A DNA stretch of 38,203 nt, taken from positions 1 through 38,203 of the forward strand of contig JAGEMR010000202.1 of NCBI GenBank assembly GCA_021030915.1, read 5' to 3'. Origin of the DNA: Astrothelium macrocarpum (lineage: Eukaryota; Ascomycota; Dothideomycetes; Trypetheliales; Trypetheliaceae). The notes below the pieces were generated by a model. It was not told the origin of the DNA and ran no database searches. It was given only the letters and a program-made list of their open reading frames with translations. The position numbers and the translations under genes were made by a program. Every line of letters begins with the position of its first letter. The stretch's first letter is position 1. Below are positions 9,871 through 18,858 of the stretch, one piece after another.

Positions 9871-10974
9871 ATGGCTACCTCACCTATCCGCATCAAGAGG
9901 CAGAGATTGCCGGAAATCGATCCTCCAATCCTGAACTCAGCTTGTCCATGGGCAACGACTTATGAAGATCTTGAGAAGCTGCTTGACTGCCCTCACACTG
10001 GCGCTGTTACAACGCGCACATGCATGCTCGAAGGATTCAGACACGATCCAGCTATCCATCAATTTGTCTTCTTCAATCCGCAAAGCAACAAGGCTTCAGC
10101 GATTAAAAACCAAAGCCCTGATTGCAACATCGACGAGACCGGAAGCCTGAACACACTTGGCTATAGTCCTCTTCCCTTGAAAGAATACCTGCATCTAATT
10201 CAAAAGCTGGTTCCAAGGGGCAAAAGCGAGACCTTGGACAATGGTCTGAAGAGGCAAGTTCGAAGGCGCAAACCTATTATCGTTTCTGTGACAGGCTCGC
10301 CCGATGAAGTCTGCAAAGCATGGCACTTAATTACGTATGCGGCGGAAAACTGCTCTAGCGAGCTTTGTATGGAGATTAATTTATCATGTCCAAATATCCC
10401 AAACAAGCCTCCTCCCGCATATCACGCATCTGCTCTGTTGGAATATTTGGAAAAACTCAACCAAGCCCTGTCCGAGTATTCAAATGCGGACGCTACGGGG
10501 GAGACACGTATACATGCTATATCAATCGGTATCAAGTGTCCACCTTACACATACTTGGGACAATTCGAGAATCTGATCACAGCACTACTCAAATCTTGCG
10601 AAACAAATCAAGAGCTATTGTGTCCCATTAGTTTCATTACGACAACAAATACGTTGGGCTCTTCATTGCTCATGGATCCGGTCGCTGGTTCCCATCATCA
10701 CAGCGCCACCCTTACTTCCGCTAGTGGCGAAGGCATTGGAGGACTGGGGGGCACAGCAATCCATCCGCTCTCCCTTGGCAACGTTCGGACCTCACGGAGA
10801 CTGCTTGATGAGTACCCAGAGTTGTCTTCAATCGATATAATTGGTGTCGGGGGCGTAAATGACACTGCTGGAGCCGCTCGGATGAAGGCCGCAGGTGCAA
10901 AAGCTGTGGCCCTAGCCACCGCGTTGGGGAGAGAAGGGATTGGAGTCTTTGGAAAAATTTGCAATCCTCCTTGA
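9871..10974 (+). CDS. Class 1 (cytosolic-type) dihydroorotate dehydrogenase family protein
   Basis: A single exon of 367 residues with the FMN-binding barrel of class 1 dihydroorotate dehydrogenases, which oxidise dihydroorotate to orotate in pyrimidine synthesis. Diagnostic motifs: MEINLSCPNIPNKP at 167-180, where Cys173 sits at the catalytic base position of class 1A enzymes (class 2 mitochondrial enzymes use Ser); Lys222 in IGIKCPP; ITTTNT near 256-261; GGLGGTAIHP at 290-299; and the FMN-phosphate GVGGV at 325-329. There is no mitochondrial presequence or membrane helix, unlike class 2. Residues 118-134 contain a basic insertion. Most filamentous ascomycetes rely on the class 2 enzyme, so this may be an accessory paralogue, as in the case of yeast URA1-type enzymes. 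It is convergent with the FAD monooxygenase, 70 bp apart. Confidence 0.9.
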   Translation: MATSPIRIKRQRLPEIDPPILNSACPWATTYEDLEKLLDCPHTGAVTTRTCMLEGFRHDPAIHQFVFFNPQSNKASAIKNQSPDCNIDETGSLNTLGYSPLPLKEYLHLIQKLVPRGKSETLDNGLKRQVRRRKPIIVSVTGSPDEVCKAWHLITYAAENCSSELCMEINLSCPNIPNKPPPAYHASALLEYLEKLNQALSEYSNADATGETRIHAISIGIKCPPYTYLGQFENLITALLKSCETNQELLCPISFITTTNTLGSSLLMDPVAGSHHHSATLTSASGEGIGGLGGTAIHPLSLGNVRTSRRLLDEYPELSSIDIIGVGGVNDTAGAARMKAAGAKAVALATALGREGIGVFGKICNPP

Positions 10975-11044
10975 AAAGCTTTCAATGCCTGAGGTACCGT
11001 TGAATTGTCTATGGGGGTGGGTCTGGAAGTCCGCAATGGCTCCT

Positions 11045-12337
11045 TCATTGCCCGATTTCTGGGGAATTATCGAGCTTTGGCAAGCCCAGTAATCGCTCTA
11101 ATGCTTTATGACTCTTCTCGATACTCGTCTTGGCATAGATCCTCATACTACTCTCATACTGCGCAATCGATGTGGAGCTGACTCCATGTTCTGCTATTAT
11201 CTGCGCCAAAGTAGACGCATCATGTAATGCAGCTACAGCGCCAAGCCCACCTGGCTCAGCCATGACGTGTATGGCGTCTCCCATAAGGGTAACATGACCA
11301 GATCCAGTCCAAATTGGTATATCAGGGCTGACCGTATAGATACGCGTTCCCGTTGTGAGTGAGCTTTCTTGCAGCTCGAGTAAAGACCGAACCGAAGGTT
11401 CCCATTCTTCTATCATCTCTTTCGATAGTTCCACCGCTCGAGATTTCAACGATTCGGTCAACTGAACTTGATTGAGACCACTTGTACGCCCATGGAAGAT
11501 CAAAGCCCAGAAAACGTAATCCGCTGGTAAATCGCTACGTCGGTACTGATTGATGAAATGTATAGGTTCGAGAACCAGCGATATTGGACTTTCCCCAGAT
11601 CTGATGCTCTCCAATAGTGGCGTTTGATCTCTTATGATTGTCATCCACCGTCGATGTTGCGCAGGAAACTGAGCTATCAGTTCCGGGCCCAAGAAGCTTT
11701 TCCCATAGATGCAGCAGCCTTCAGTGGCTATGAGGGTACTGTTCGGAAGAAATTGGCGGCGAACAGCAGAGAGGCGTCCATCTGCTCCGACGAGCAGAGA
11801 ACCACGCTCGGCGCTGCCATCTTCAAAAACAGCCACAATCTCGTCTTTATCGATTTCATATCGACCAAACCTCTTGCCAAAATGCACGTGTTGTTCGATG
11901 CCCTTCATCAAGGACTTGCGGAGCATACCCCGGTCCACGGTCCACGGTCGTGGGCTTCCTTTAGACAAGTTTCCTCTCCGGCTGGCGATGATAGTGCCGT
12001 CCGGGGCATTCAATGTCGTCTCCCCCAGCTGAGTCTCGGCAGATGTTGCCTCAAACTCCTCCCATGACTCGTGGGTGAGGAGAGCACGCAGCGTATCCTT
12101 GAGATCGCCAGCAATCTTGATTCGATAGCTTTGAAAGCGAGAGTCGAGGTACGGGTCGCGTTCGAAGACGGAGAACGGGATGGATCGTCTTGAAAGTCCC
12201 TGAGCAAGAGCCAGGCCACTGACGCCAGCGCCAACGATTAGGATGCGGGCAGGGAGGAGAGATGAATGTTTTGGGCGTGAAGCATATCGTGAATCCTCAT
12301 CACTGTTCTTGGATGCAGTTAACATGCGCTTCTGCAT
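11045..12337 (-). CDS. FAD-dependent monooxygenase (group A type)
   Basis: A single exon of 430 residues from ATG 12337; the frame is open further upstream only with a GTG start, so the first ATG was taken (a second, four codons on, is possible). Motifs of class A flavoprotein monooxygenases are all present: ILIVGAGVSGLALAQGL with GAGVSG at about 36-41 binding ADP of FAD; VFERD ending the first fold; the DG motif LLVGADGRLSAVR around 182-194; and the GD motif GHVTLMGDAIHVMAEPGGLGA near the C-terminal third. The usual HP in this last motif is HV here. Relatives hydroxylate aromatic substrates or act in secondary metabolism; the substrate is unknown. No signal peptide or membrane anchor is seen. 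A short GGTCCAC tandem occurs in the coding sequence near 11935. Confidence 0.92.
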   Translation of the reverse strand: MQKRMLTASKNSDEDSRYASRPKHSSLLPARILIVGAGVSGLALAQGLSRRSIPFSVFERDPYLDSRFQSYRIKIAGDLKDTLRALLTHESWEEFEATSAETQLGETTLNAPDGTIIASRRGNLSKGSPRPWTVDRGMLRKSLMKGIEQHVHFGKRFGRYEIDKDEIVAVFEDGSAERGSLLVGADGRLSAVRRQFLPNSTLIATEGCCIYGKSFLGPELIAQFPAQHRRWMTIIRDQTPLLESIRSGESPISLVLEPIHFINQYRRSDLPADYVFWALIFHGRTSGLNQVQLTESLKSRAVELSKEMIEEWEPSVRSLLELQESSLTTGTRIYTVSPDIPIWTGSGHVTLMGDAIHVMAEPGGLGAVAALHDASTLAQIIAEHGVSSTSIAQYESSMRIYAKTSIEKSHKALERLLGLPKLDNSPEIGQ

Positions 12338-13142
12338 CGTAGTTTGGCCCAGCTCTGGCCCACCATGCTGCACTGGAAATTTTCAGGATGAAGCTTAAAA
12401 CTCATCGAATGCCCACATCGTTCCAGCCAGGCAGAAGCGCAGACGCGGTTAAACCCGGCGTTCTGTAGTGGCTGTTCTTCCATCGGCGATGAGTTGATGT
12501 GGATCTGGTCAGCCACGACCGATACACACAACAATGTCGATCCACGGCGCCATGGAACGTTGCACCCCGTTGGTCAGCTGTTGTTAGATATACACGAGAT
12601 GTAATAGGACGAGATAGAGAGCAAAGCCTACAGTGCATATAAACGGCTTGAATTTTCCATATACAACGCTTTGCTGACAGACACAAGGGGAGAAGGTAGA
12701 TACAAATATCACGTCATCAGTCAAACAAACCTGAATCTATTTTCACTGTATGTCACAATATTCATCGACAACAAGTGCTGAACGATGCAAGTAAGGGATG
12801 AAAGCAGTGCCAGGTGGCTTGGGCAGGGATGGAAGTGTGGTAACGGCGTTAAGGTCGTGAAGCATCCAAGCGGAGATCGTGATGAGGTGATCCTGATCGG
12901 AGATGGTGATGGACGCGTTGTGGCGTGTTGCGCAGAAGCGCGTCAAGCTCCGGCGAGGGAAACTCCGCCTTCCCTCACTCGCGCGAGACACCACAACAAC
13001 AACATCACTTCGCGTAAACAAATCAACCTTACTGCATCTTCTGCTCCTCTCCCACTAGCTCTGATGCTTGTGCCAAGTCAAGCTTCCCGTCGACGTGGTC
13101 CTATTCCATATAATACGAGCCATTGCCGTCGCTATTATTACC
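12338..13142. promoter_or_regulatory. Divergent promoter region between FAD monooxygenase and E2 gene
   Basis: About 800 bp between two start codons that face away from each other. A TATAAA stretch occurs near 12638 in a position that could serve either side. The part at about 12880-12960 is GAT/GTG-rich. Open frames here on both strands are short and overlapping and are not supported as genes. Confidence 0.55.
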
Positions 13143-14540
13143 ATGACCATGGTATGTGCTGTGCTGATTTGGGTTTGAATCCTCAGAGATGCTGATAAAC
13201 GAATAAGAGTTCCAAAGCCTTTCGTCGCCTGGCTGCCGACCATAGCTCTCTGTATACAGATGGTCTCCCTCCTAATTATCTTTTCCCGCCGAATGCAGAC
13301 TCGTTTCCTGATGACCTGTCGCAGCTCGACATTGTTCTGGCAGGGCCGCATGGCACACCATACGCTGATGGCGTTTGGAGGCTGCATTTGAACATGCCTA
13401 GAGACTACCCAACCGCTCCTCCAAAAGCCTTCTTTCGTACAAAGATTTGGCATCCAAACGTGGATGAGGCTTCTGGTAGCGTTTGCGTGGACACGCTTAA
13501 GCGAGACTGGGAGAGCAAGTTAACCTTGCGAGATGTGCTTGTTGTTTGTAGTCTCACATTTTTTTCCGCTCAAAGCTATGACTGATATCAGGCAGACAAT
13601 ATCTTGTTTGCTCATTCATCCAAATCCAGCATCAGCACTGAACGCTGAGGCAGGCGCTCTCCTTCAGGAGGATTTCGACGCATTTTCGAAGCGTGCAAGA
13701 CTCATGACCAACATCCATGCCAAGATCCCCTCCGATCTCACACTGACCGTTTTGGAGGCAAAGACTCGTGGAGAGGCAAAGGAAATATTACAGCCCAAAA
13801 AGGATTCTTCGGATTTCTCTGCACTGCCCACGCCTCCACTGTCTAGTACAAATAGTGGGCTTGGTATTCAAGGATACTCGCTTACTGGATCAAGTGTTAT
13901 GGGAAACGATGATGATGATCTTAAGGAGAACAGTGCCTCACATCCTGTGTTGCCTACTGCATCATGGCCCAGCTCTACCAATCCATATCGTCACGGTCCA
14001 CCCATACCTCTTGGCGAACTAGACATTTCACACGAATCGGATTCACCCCTGTATGATGGCGAACAAAATAGCATCGATGCAGAAATGACGTTTTCCTCCG
14101 AACAGAATATCGTGAACAATTTGACTTGTCAAGACGACAAAACCCCATCTCAATTGCCGCTCGCCGAAGAGCCCCTCACTTCTGTGTCCAAGGCTCTCTT
14201 CAATGGTACTAATCAGGACCTCTCTTGTCCTCTTTTTCCGATTTCATCCTTCCATCTCTCCAAATCTCCTGTCAGATCCCCCAACAAATCCTCTGGACTA
14301 ACACCGCATCTCTCTGCATGGGGTAGCGTGTCTAAACCACGTGTCATGTCTTCTCTCAAGTCTCCTCCAAAGGGAACTCTTTCTCAGACGTCAAGGAAAC
14401 GCCCTTGTCAATCAAATGATGCAGAAACCCGGAAACGCCGCGCCTTTGAGGATAAACTATGGAAACTTGCAGGCGGTGATATTCATCGCTACAATCGGGG
14501 CGATTTTGGGCCGAAGAGGACGGCGTTCGACAGGATATGA
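13143..14540 (+). CDS. Ubiquitin-conjugating enzyme E2, UBE2S-type with long tail, 3 exons
   Basis: Exons 13143-13151, 13208-13543 and 13596-14540 give 429 residues. Intron 1 (56 bp, donor GTATGT, branch CTGAT, acceptor AATAAG) leaves a first exon of only 9 bases; either of its two ATGs could start, three or one codon before SSKAFRRLAADHSS. Intron 2 is 52 bp (donor GTTTGT, acceptor GGCAG). The UBC fold fills about residues 4-150: HPNV motif, then SVCVDTLKRDW with catalytic Cys96, and LTLRDVLV..ISCLLIHPNPASALN, all close to human UBE2S, which extends Lys11-linked chains for the anaphase-promoting complex. The tail of roughly 260 residues is Ser/Pro-rich and disordered, ending in a basic region (KRRAFEDKLWKLAGG) and the C-terminus KRTAFDRI. 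Budding yeast has no clear orthologue. Role is inferred from the family. Confidence 0.92.
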
Positions 14541-15827
14541 AGTCCGATGACGTTGTCGAATTTTGACGACTGAACGCCAATATATTGGGCGGTACGAATG
14601 ACGTTTCCACGAATCATGAGCTGGAAAGATAGTGAATATGGCACAGGTGTCAGCGTGCTGTAGCCCGTGTGAGCAGATGGGTCATTGCTCTTTCCTCCAT
14701 GCATTAGAGCATCCGGACTGGCGCACTATGCATTGTTACACAGCATGGATTTCTAAAGGCTTCCATAGAATTCATGATGATGAATACTCGATCTGGACGT
14801 TAACAATGAGTGCAGTTGCTCGTCTGACTTTGATTGGACCTCGTCATTGTCATGTTTAGTCCTTGCTGTACTTGACTGTCTAACTACACAAGTATCGTCC
14901 ATTGAATATTGTACAGACCTGGCTGAAACATCGATTCGGAGTTGCAAGATGGCTGGGCCTGACTGTTCAATTTTTCCATATGATTGCATGGGATCGACGA
15001 TAGGGATACTGTGATCCCGAAAGACAACGAGACGAGAAGATGAAATTAAGTCCATCCAAGGGCAAGATCTGATGAACCCACGACCAGCAATTTCCTGACG
15101 CTGCGCTTCCGTCCTTCACTCTGCACGCGAGCCTACCTTATTCTCTTCTCCTCCTTTTCGCGTTGAAGTTAATCCTACGGGTGATTGCATTGGTTTGATG
15201 GCTGGCTCTGTTAGATGTACCGCGCCTCACGAACCGCTAACGTCCATGCTCCTCGGGTTTTGCCTGGAATAATTCAAGCCATGAGTTGTTGAAGGAAGCT
15301 GCTCTGCTAAGGCTCTGTGGTAGTCATTACCTCATATGGCCCTAGCCTCCTATTGCTGGAGCAAAAATGCCGTCCCCAGCGCTACATACATGCACAGCTC
15401 GTGATGGACAACAATAGGACGAAGGCGAATTCGCATTTAAATTAGGAGAGGGTCAAACTGTAGTTTTCGAATACTGGGAACAAAGTGAATCCATTTCTCT
15501 TGATATCTTATTGTTGCGGCTAAGGTTAAATGCATAGCGATGAATCTCCCGGAGTCACAAATATCTTCCACGTGTAAGCAAACACAGCAAGTCACGCACA
15601 CTAAATAAAAATTTCGCTACCTTAGTTTCTTCTCTCCTCTTACAACTCCATCCACCACCGCTCCAAGATTCTCTATTGCACAAGAGTGTGCCAGCTTTAG
15701 ACCATTATCAGACCAATCGCTATTCAGTTTTCAACAGTTCGTATCCCGGACTTGCTTTACAAGCCGGCTCTTGTGCACTCAAACCACTCGGTCATCAATT
15801 CATACAATCAAATCCCTCCTATCGACG
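14541..15827. other. Gene-free spacer with promoter of the next gene
   Basis: About 1.3 kb with no supported coding frame. The last 230 bp look like a promoter and leader: an AT-rich CTAAATAAAAAT near 15600 followed by pyrimidine-rich DNA (TTTCTTCTCTCCTCTTAC), usual before fungal transcription starts. Confidence 0.55.
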
Positions 15828-16352
15828 ATGTCTTCCTCTTCGCTCGCGTCTCTTGAAGGCTGGTGGCTTCAGAGCAGCCTTCCTCTTCCAAAAAATGTGA
15901 AGCATGTCAATAATACCTTACATCATCTCCAGTCTTGCCAAATGGATGTCGAGTGCAACGTGACATGTGGTGATTACACTGTCCGATCTGGAGACCCTTT
16001 CAATGTGAGATTCCGCCCGCTCACATCAACACAGCAGTCAGGCTTCCAGCTTGACTTTTGTCTAAGGGCAAACCCGGGCTCTAGCCACTCCCCAGCGTGG
16101 AAGGAAGAACGAGCCTCGGCCGTTTTTTTGACATACGACTCAGAAGGGCCGCGATATGGAGATAGGATCCCATATCAGTATACGTCAAGTACGGACAACC
16201 CTACTCTTCGCGGTCCGTACAATTTTTCGCGTCAACTATACGACGTAAAACACTCTCGAGGAGATGAGCCTCACCAAGCAAACCTCCCTCTCTGGGAGAA
16301 TGTGCAGCAACGTCATCTATGCTCCATTACAACATGGTTGTCGACCTTTTGA
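15828..16352 (+). CDS. Hypothetical protein, possibly interrupted
   Basis: A 174-codon frame from ATG 15828 with a fungal-looking start context and a pyrimidine-rich leader. The frame is also open upstream but without an earlier ATG. No family is recognised; no signal peptide. The composition is protein-like up to about residue 165 (for example GDYTVRSGDPFNVRFRPL and FLTYDSEGPRYGDRIPYQY). A second coding-like frame, starting near 16319 and open to 16540, overlaps the end of the first in another register and reads on with hydrophobic and charged patterning. The true protein may therefore continue past 16352 through an unrecognised intron or a frameshift. I found no good donor/acceptor pair that joins the two. 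It lies 222 bp upstream of the GH78-like gene on the same strand. Confidence 0.55.
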   Translation: MSSSSLASLEGWWLQSSLPLPKNVKHVNNTLHHLQSCQMDVECNVTCGDYTVRSGDPFNVRFRPLTSTQQSGFQLDFCLRANPGSSHSPAWKEERASAVFLTYDSEGPRYGDRIPYQYTSSTDNPTLRGPYNFSRQLYDVKHSRGDEPHQANLPLWENVQQRHLCSITTWLSTF

Positions 16353-16574
16353 GGGACAAGCGGCAGGTCTTTCCGGCAAAGGCAATCGTAGTCGCTATTC
16401 GAGCTATGGACCCAGGAGCCGCTAACGTAGGAACGTATCCAAACTTCCAAAGCTTTCATCCAGTGCGCATTCTTCTTTATACCTGGAGAAGTGTGCTCTC
16501 ATTCAATTCGGCTTTCGTCTCATTACCTTTTGGTGAATAGACGATTCGAATAGTGAGAAGAAAGATGTGACGAG

Positions 16575-18575
16575 ATGATTGAATTTCGCATCCCATTCCT
16601 TATTGCTGTCGTTCTTTGGGGTTCACTGAGTTCGACTTCTGCTGAAATACCATCCTCAGAACCATGGATAGATTACATTTACAGTCCTCCTTCAAGAAAC
16701 CCAGGTCCTATATCTATACATTCTGTCGGAGGCAATGCAAGTGTAGTTTATGACGAAAATGGCTACATCCTGCGCTTCCATGAAGGTTCTCATGTCTCTC
16801 TTGATTTTGGCGTAGAAATCGGTGGTCATGTTAGCTTCAACTTGGCTACTAACTCCAGCTGGCCACTATCCTTGGCGTTTACAGAGTCGCCTACTTTTGT
16901 AAGAACTATCTCTGACGATACCGGAGCTGTACCAACCGAGGATTATGATCTGGCGCTCAACGTAAGCGTTCGTCCAGGGGAGGCCTTCTATGTGACGCCA
17001 ATGGATAGCTTTCGCGGTGGCTTTAGGTTTTTAACGATCGACGCTGCTGCGGATGTCATAGTCTCGAACGTGACATGTGAGATCGGATTTGCTCCGAATA
17101 TGATGAGCCTGCGGGAGTACAGCGGATACTTTTACACCCCAGATCCAGTATGGGAGATTCTGAATCAGGCATGGTACGCTGGTGCTTATACGGTTCAGAC
17201 GAATATCGCGCCTCAAAACACTGGTCGTTTTCTTCCGCAGGTCAAGCCTGGTTGGGACTACAATGCAAGTCTTGGATTCGGCAGTGGTCCTTTCCTTGTA
17301 GATGGCGCAAAGCGGGACCGAGCTATATGGCCTGGAGATTTGGGCATATCAGCAACATCTGCGTTTATTGCCCTTGGAGCATCGGGTTTGGAAGCATTTC
17401 GCAACTCGCTCGAAAACCTGCTTCATTATCAAAATGCCTCTACTGGGGAGTTCCCATATGCGGGAATTGATACCGCATCATTTCGTTCCGGTAGTCAGAG
17501 CGAAACATATCATTCGTGGTCCTTGATATCCGTATACAACTACGCAATGTATTCTGGGGACCAAGCGTGGCTCGACTACCATTGGCAGAACATTACTCGT
17601 GCTGTCGATTTTGTGCTCATCGGCATCGATCCAGGCACTGGTCTTCAAAACCAGACTCAACCGAACGATTGGGGCCGCCAAGGAAGCGGCGGCTTCAATT
17701 CCGCCTTGAATGCCTTGTCATATCATGCTCTCACGTCTCTTACCTCCATCTCTAACTCCACTTCCCAATCCCAAAGCTGGCTCGCTTCTGCGGAAAAATT
17801 GAAGGAGTCTTATAATACCTATCTCTGGAACTCTACAGCGACACTCTACCGTGACAACACCACGACCACTCTCCACCCGCAAGACGGGAACGCCCTCGCT
17901 CTGCTCTTCAACCTCACCAAGACTTCCTCACAAGCAGCTCTGCTCAGTGACGCTCTTGAAAAGAACTGGGGACCCATCGGACCCGTTACCCCAGAACTTC
18001 CAGACACCATCTCCCCCTTCATCTCTGGCATCGAGGTGCTTGCTCACTTCGTCGTCGATCAGCCCGCTCGCGGTATTGAGCTCATCCGCCGTCTCTGGGG
18101 CTATATACTACATGCGCCGCAGTTTACGGGAAGCACGTTGGTAGAGGGCATGAGCGCGAATGGGAGTCTGTACTATCGGTCCCGCGCAGGCTACAATGGG
18201 GACGCAAGCTACACGAGTTTGAGCCATGGATGGAGTTCCGCACCGACGCAGGCATTGGTCATGGAGGTGGTTGGACTCAAGATTGCCGAGATGGGGGGCC
18301 GGAGGTGGACCTTGAGCCCAAAGTTAGGTCCACTGAGAAGTGCGAGAGGAGGGTTCGAGACGGGATTGGGTCGTTTTGAGGCCGTCGTTGAGAGGAGTGG
18401 TGATAATCTAATGATTCACCTACAGACTCCAACAGGAACGGAAGGACGGATAGGCGCTGCATCTGGCTCGCATCGAGTAAAGATCGACGGAAACGTTTGT
18501 ACTAATGATTGTATAGTTCTTGGGGGTACGAGGCTCATAAAGCTTAGTCTGAAGGAACCAAGGCGCTGGCTGTGA
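16575..18575 (+). CDS. Secreted GH78-like alpha-L-rhamnosidase family glycoside hydrolase
   Basis: A single exon of 666 residues. Residues 1-23 are a signal peptide (cleavage near STSA/EIPS), and there are many N-glycosylation sequons, so it is secreted. A beta-sandwich N-terminal part of about 180 residues is followed by the six-hairpin (alpha/alpha)6 barrel and a C-terminal beta domain from about 590. The catalytic loop DGAKRDRAIWPGD is at 243-255; in bacterial rhamnosidases the same loop reads DCPQRxERLGWTGD, with Glu as general acid, so the position is Asp248 here. Glu524 in STLVEGMSANG is the likely base. HGWSSAPTQAL at 551-561 is the usual end of the barrel in fungal members. The family removes terminal alpha-L-rhamnose from plant glycosides or pectin; specificity of this subgroup is uncertain. 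It ends 7 bp from the stop of a minus-strand remnant. Confidence 0.9.
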   Translation: MIEFRIPFLIAVVLWGSLSSTSAEIPSSEPWIDYIYSPPSRNPGPISIHSVGGNASVVYDENGYILRFHEGSHVSLDFGVEIGGHVSFNLATNSSWPLSLAFTESPTFVRTISDDTGAVPTEDYDLALNVSVRPGEAFYVTPMDSFRGGFRFLTIDAAADVIVSNVTCEIGFAPNMMSLREYSGYFYTPDPVWEILNQAWYAGAYTVQTNIAPQNTGRFLPQVKPGWDYNASLGFGSGPFLVDGAKRDRAIWPGDLGISATSAFIALGASGLEAFRNSLENLLHYQNASTGEFPYAGIDTASFRSGSQSETYHSWSLISVYNYAMYSGDQAWLDYHWQNITRAVDFVLIGIDPGTGLQNQTQPNDWGRQGSGGFNSALNALSYHALTSLTSISNSTSQSQSWLASAEKLKESYNTYLWNSTATLYRDNTTTTLHPQDGNALALLFNLTKTSSQAALLSDALEKNWGPIGPVTPELPDTISPFISGIEVLAHFVVDQPARGIELIRRLWGYILHAPQFTGSTLVEGMSANGSLYYRSRAGYNGDASYTSLSHGWSSAPTQALVMEVVGLKIAEMGGRRWTLSPKLGPLRSARGGFETGLGRFEAVVERSGDNLMIHLQTPTGTEGRIGAASGSHRVKIDGNVCTNDCIVLGGTRLIKLSLKEPRRWL

Positions 18576-18582
18576 AAATCGC

Positions 18583-18858
18583 CTAGACTATCGCTAAAAG
18601 CTGCACACGCACCCCGGATGGGTTGCCGAAGATGCGCACAAGTAGGAGCCACGTATTCTGGCTGCAGTCCACGGCCGCATTCAACTCGTCCATGCAGGCT
18701 TTCCAATAATTGTGAAGAAAGAACTTTTCTTTCTCTAGCCGCAATTTATCTCTTGGAGCTGAGTAAAAATCGTGCAGGTAGTCGCCAAACTTCTCCGTTG
18801 TGTCTATGATTTGCGTGACAGTTCCTGAGACTATAGCAGTAGTAGAGAGTGGACCCAT
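18583..18858 (-). pseudogene. N-terminal remnant of a fungal NLR/STAND-type protein
   Basis: A 91-codon frame from ATG 18858. Its first 60 residues have the pattern of the N-terminal domain that precedes NACHT or ankyrin regions in many fungal proteins: a start like MGPLSTTAIVSG, a helix with TQIIDTTEKFGDYLHDF, then SAPRDKLRLEKEKFFLHNYW, matching the family pattern MDPLS.a..ia...v...l......ap.d..rl..E...L. Full-length members have several hundred to over a thousand residues. Here the frame stops after 91 codons, 7 bp from the convergent GH78-like gene, and no NACHT P-loop or repeat is found downstream. It is therefore read as a truncated fossil, though a short stand-alone gene cannot be excluded. 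Confidence 0.5.

Noticed and set aside
13063..13195. Upstream ATG for the E2 gene at 13063
   Set aside because: Its frame does not lead into the conserved E2 fold; the ATG next to the GTATGT donor does.
7352..18575. Secondary metabolite gene cluster
   Set aside because: Oxidoreductases are present but no polyketide, peptide or terpene synthase, no transporter and no cluster regulator were seen.
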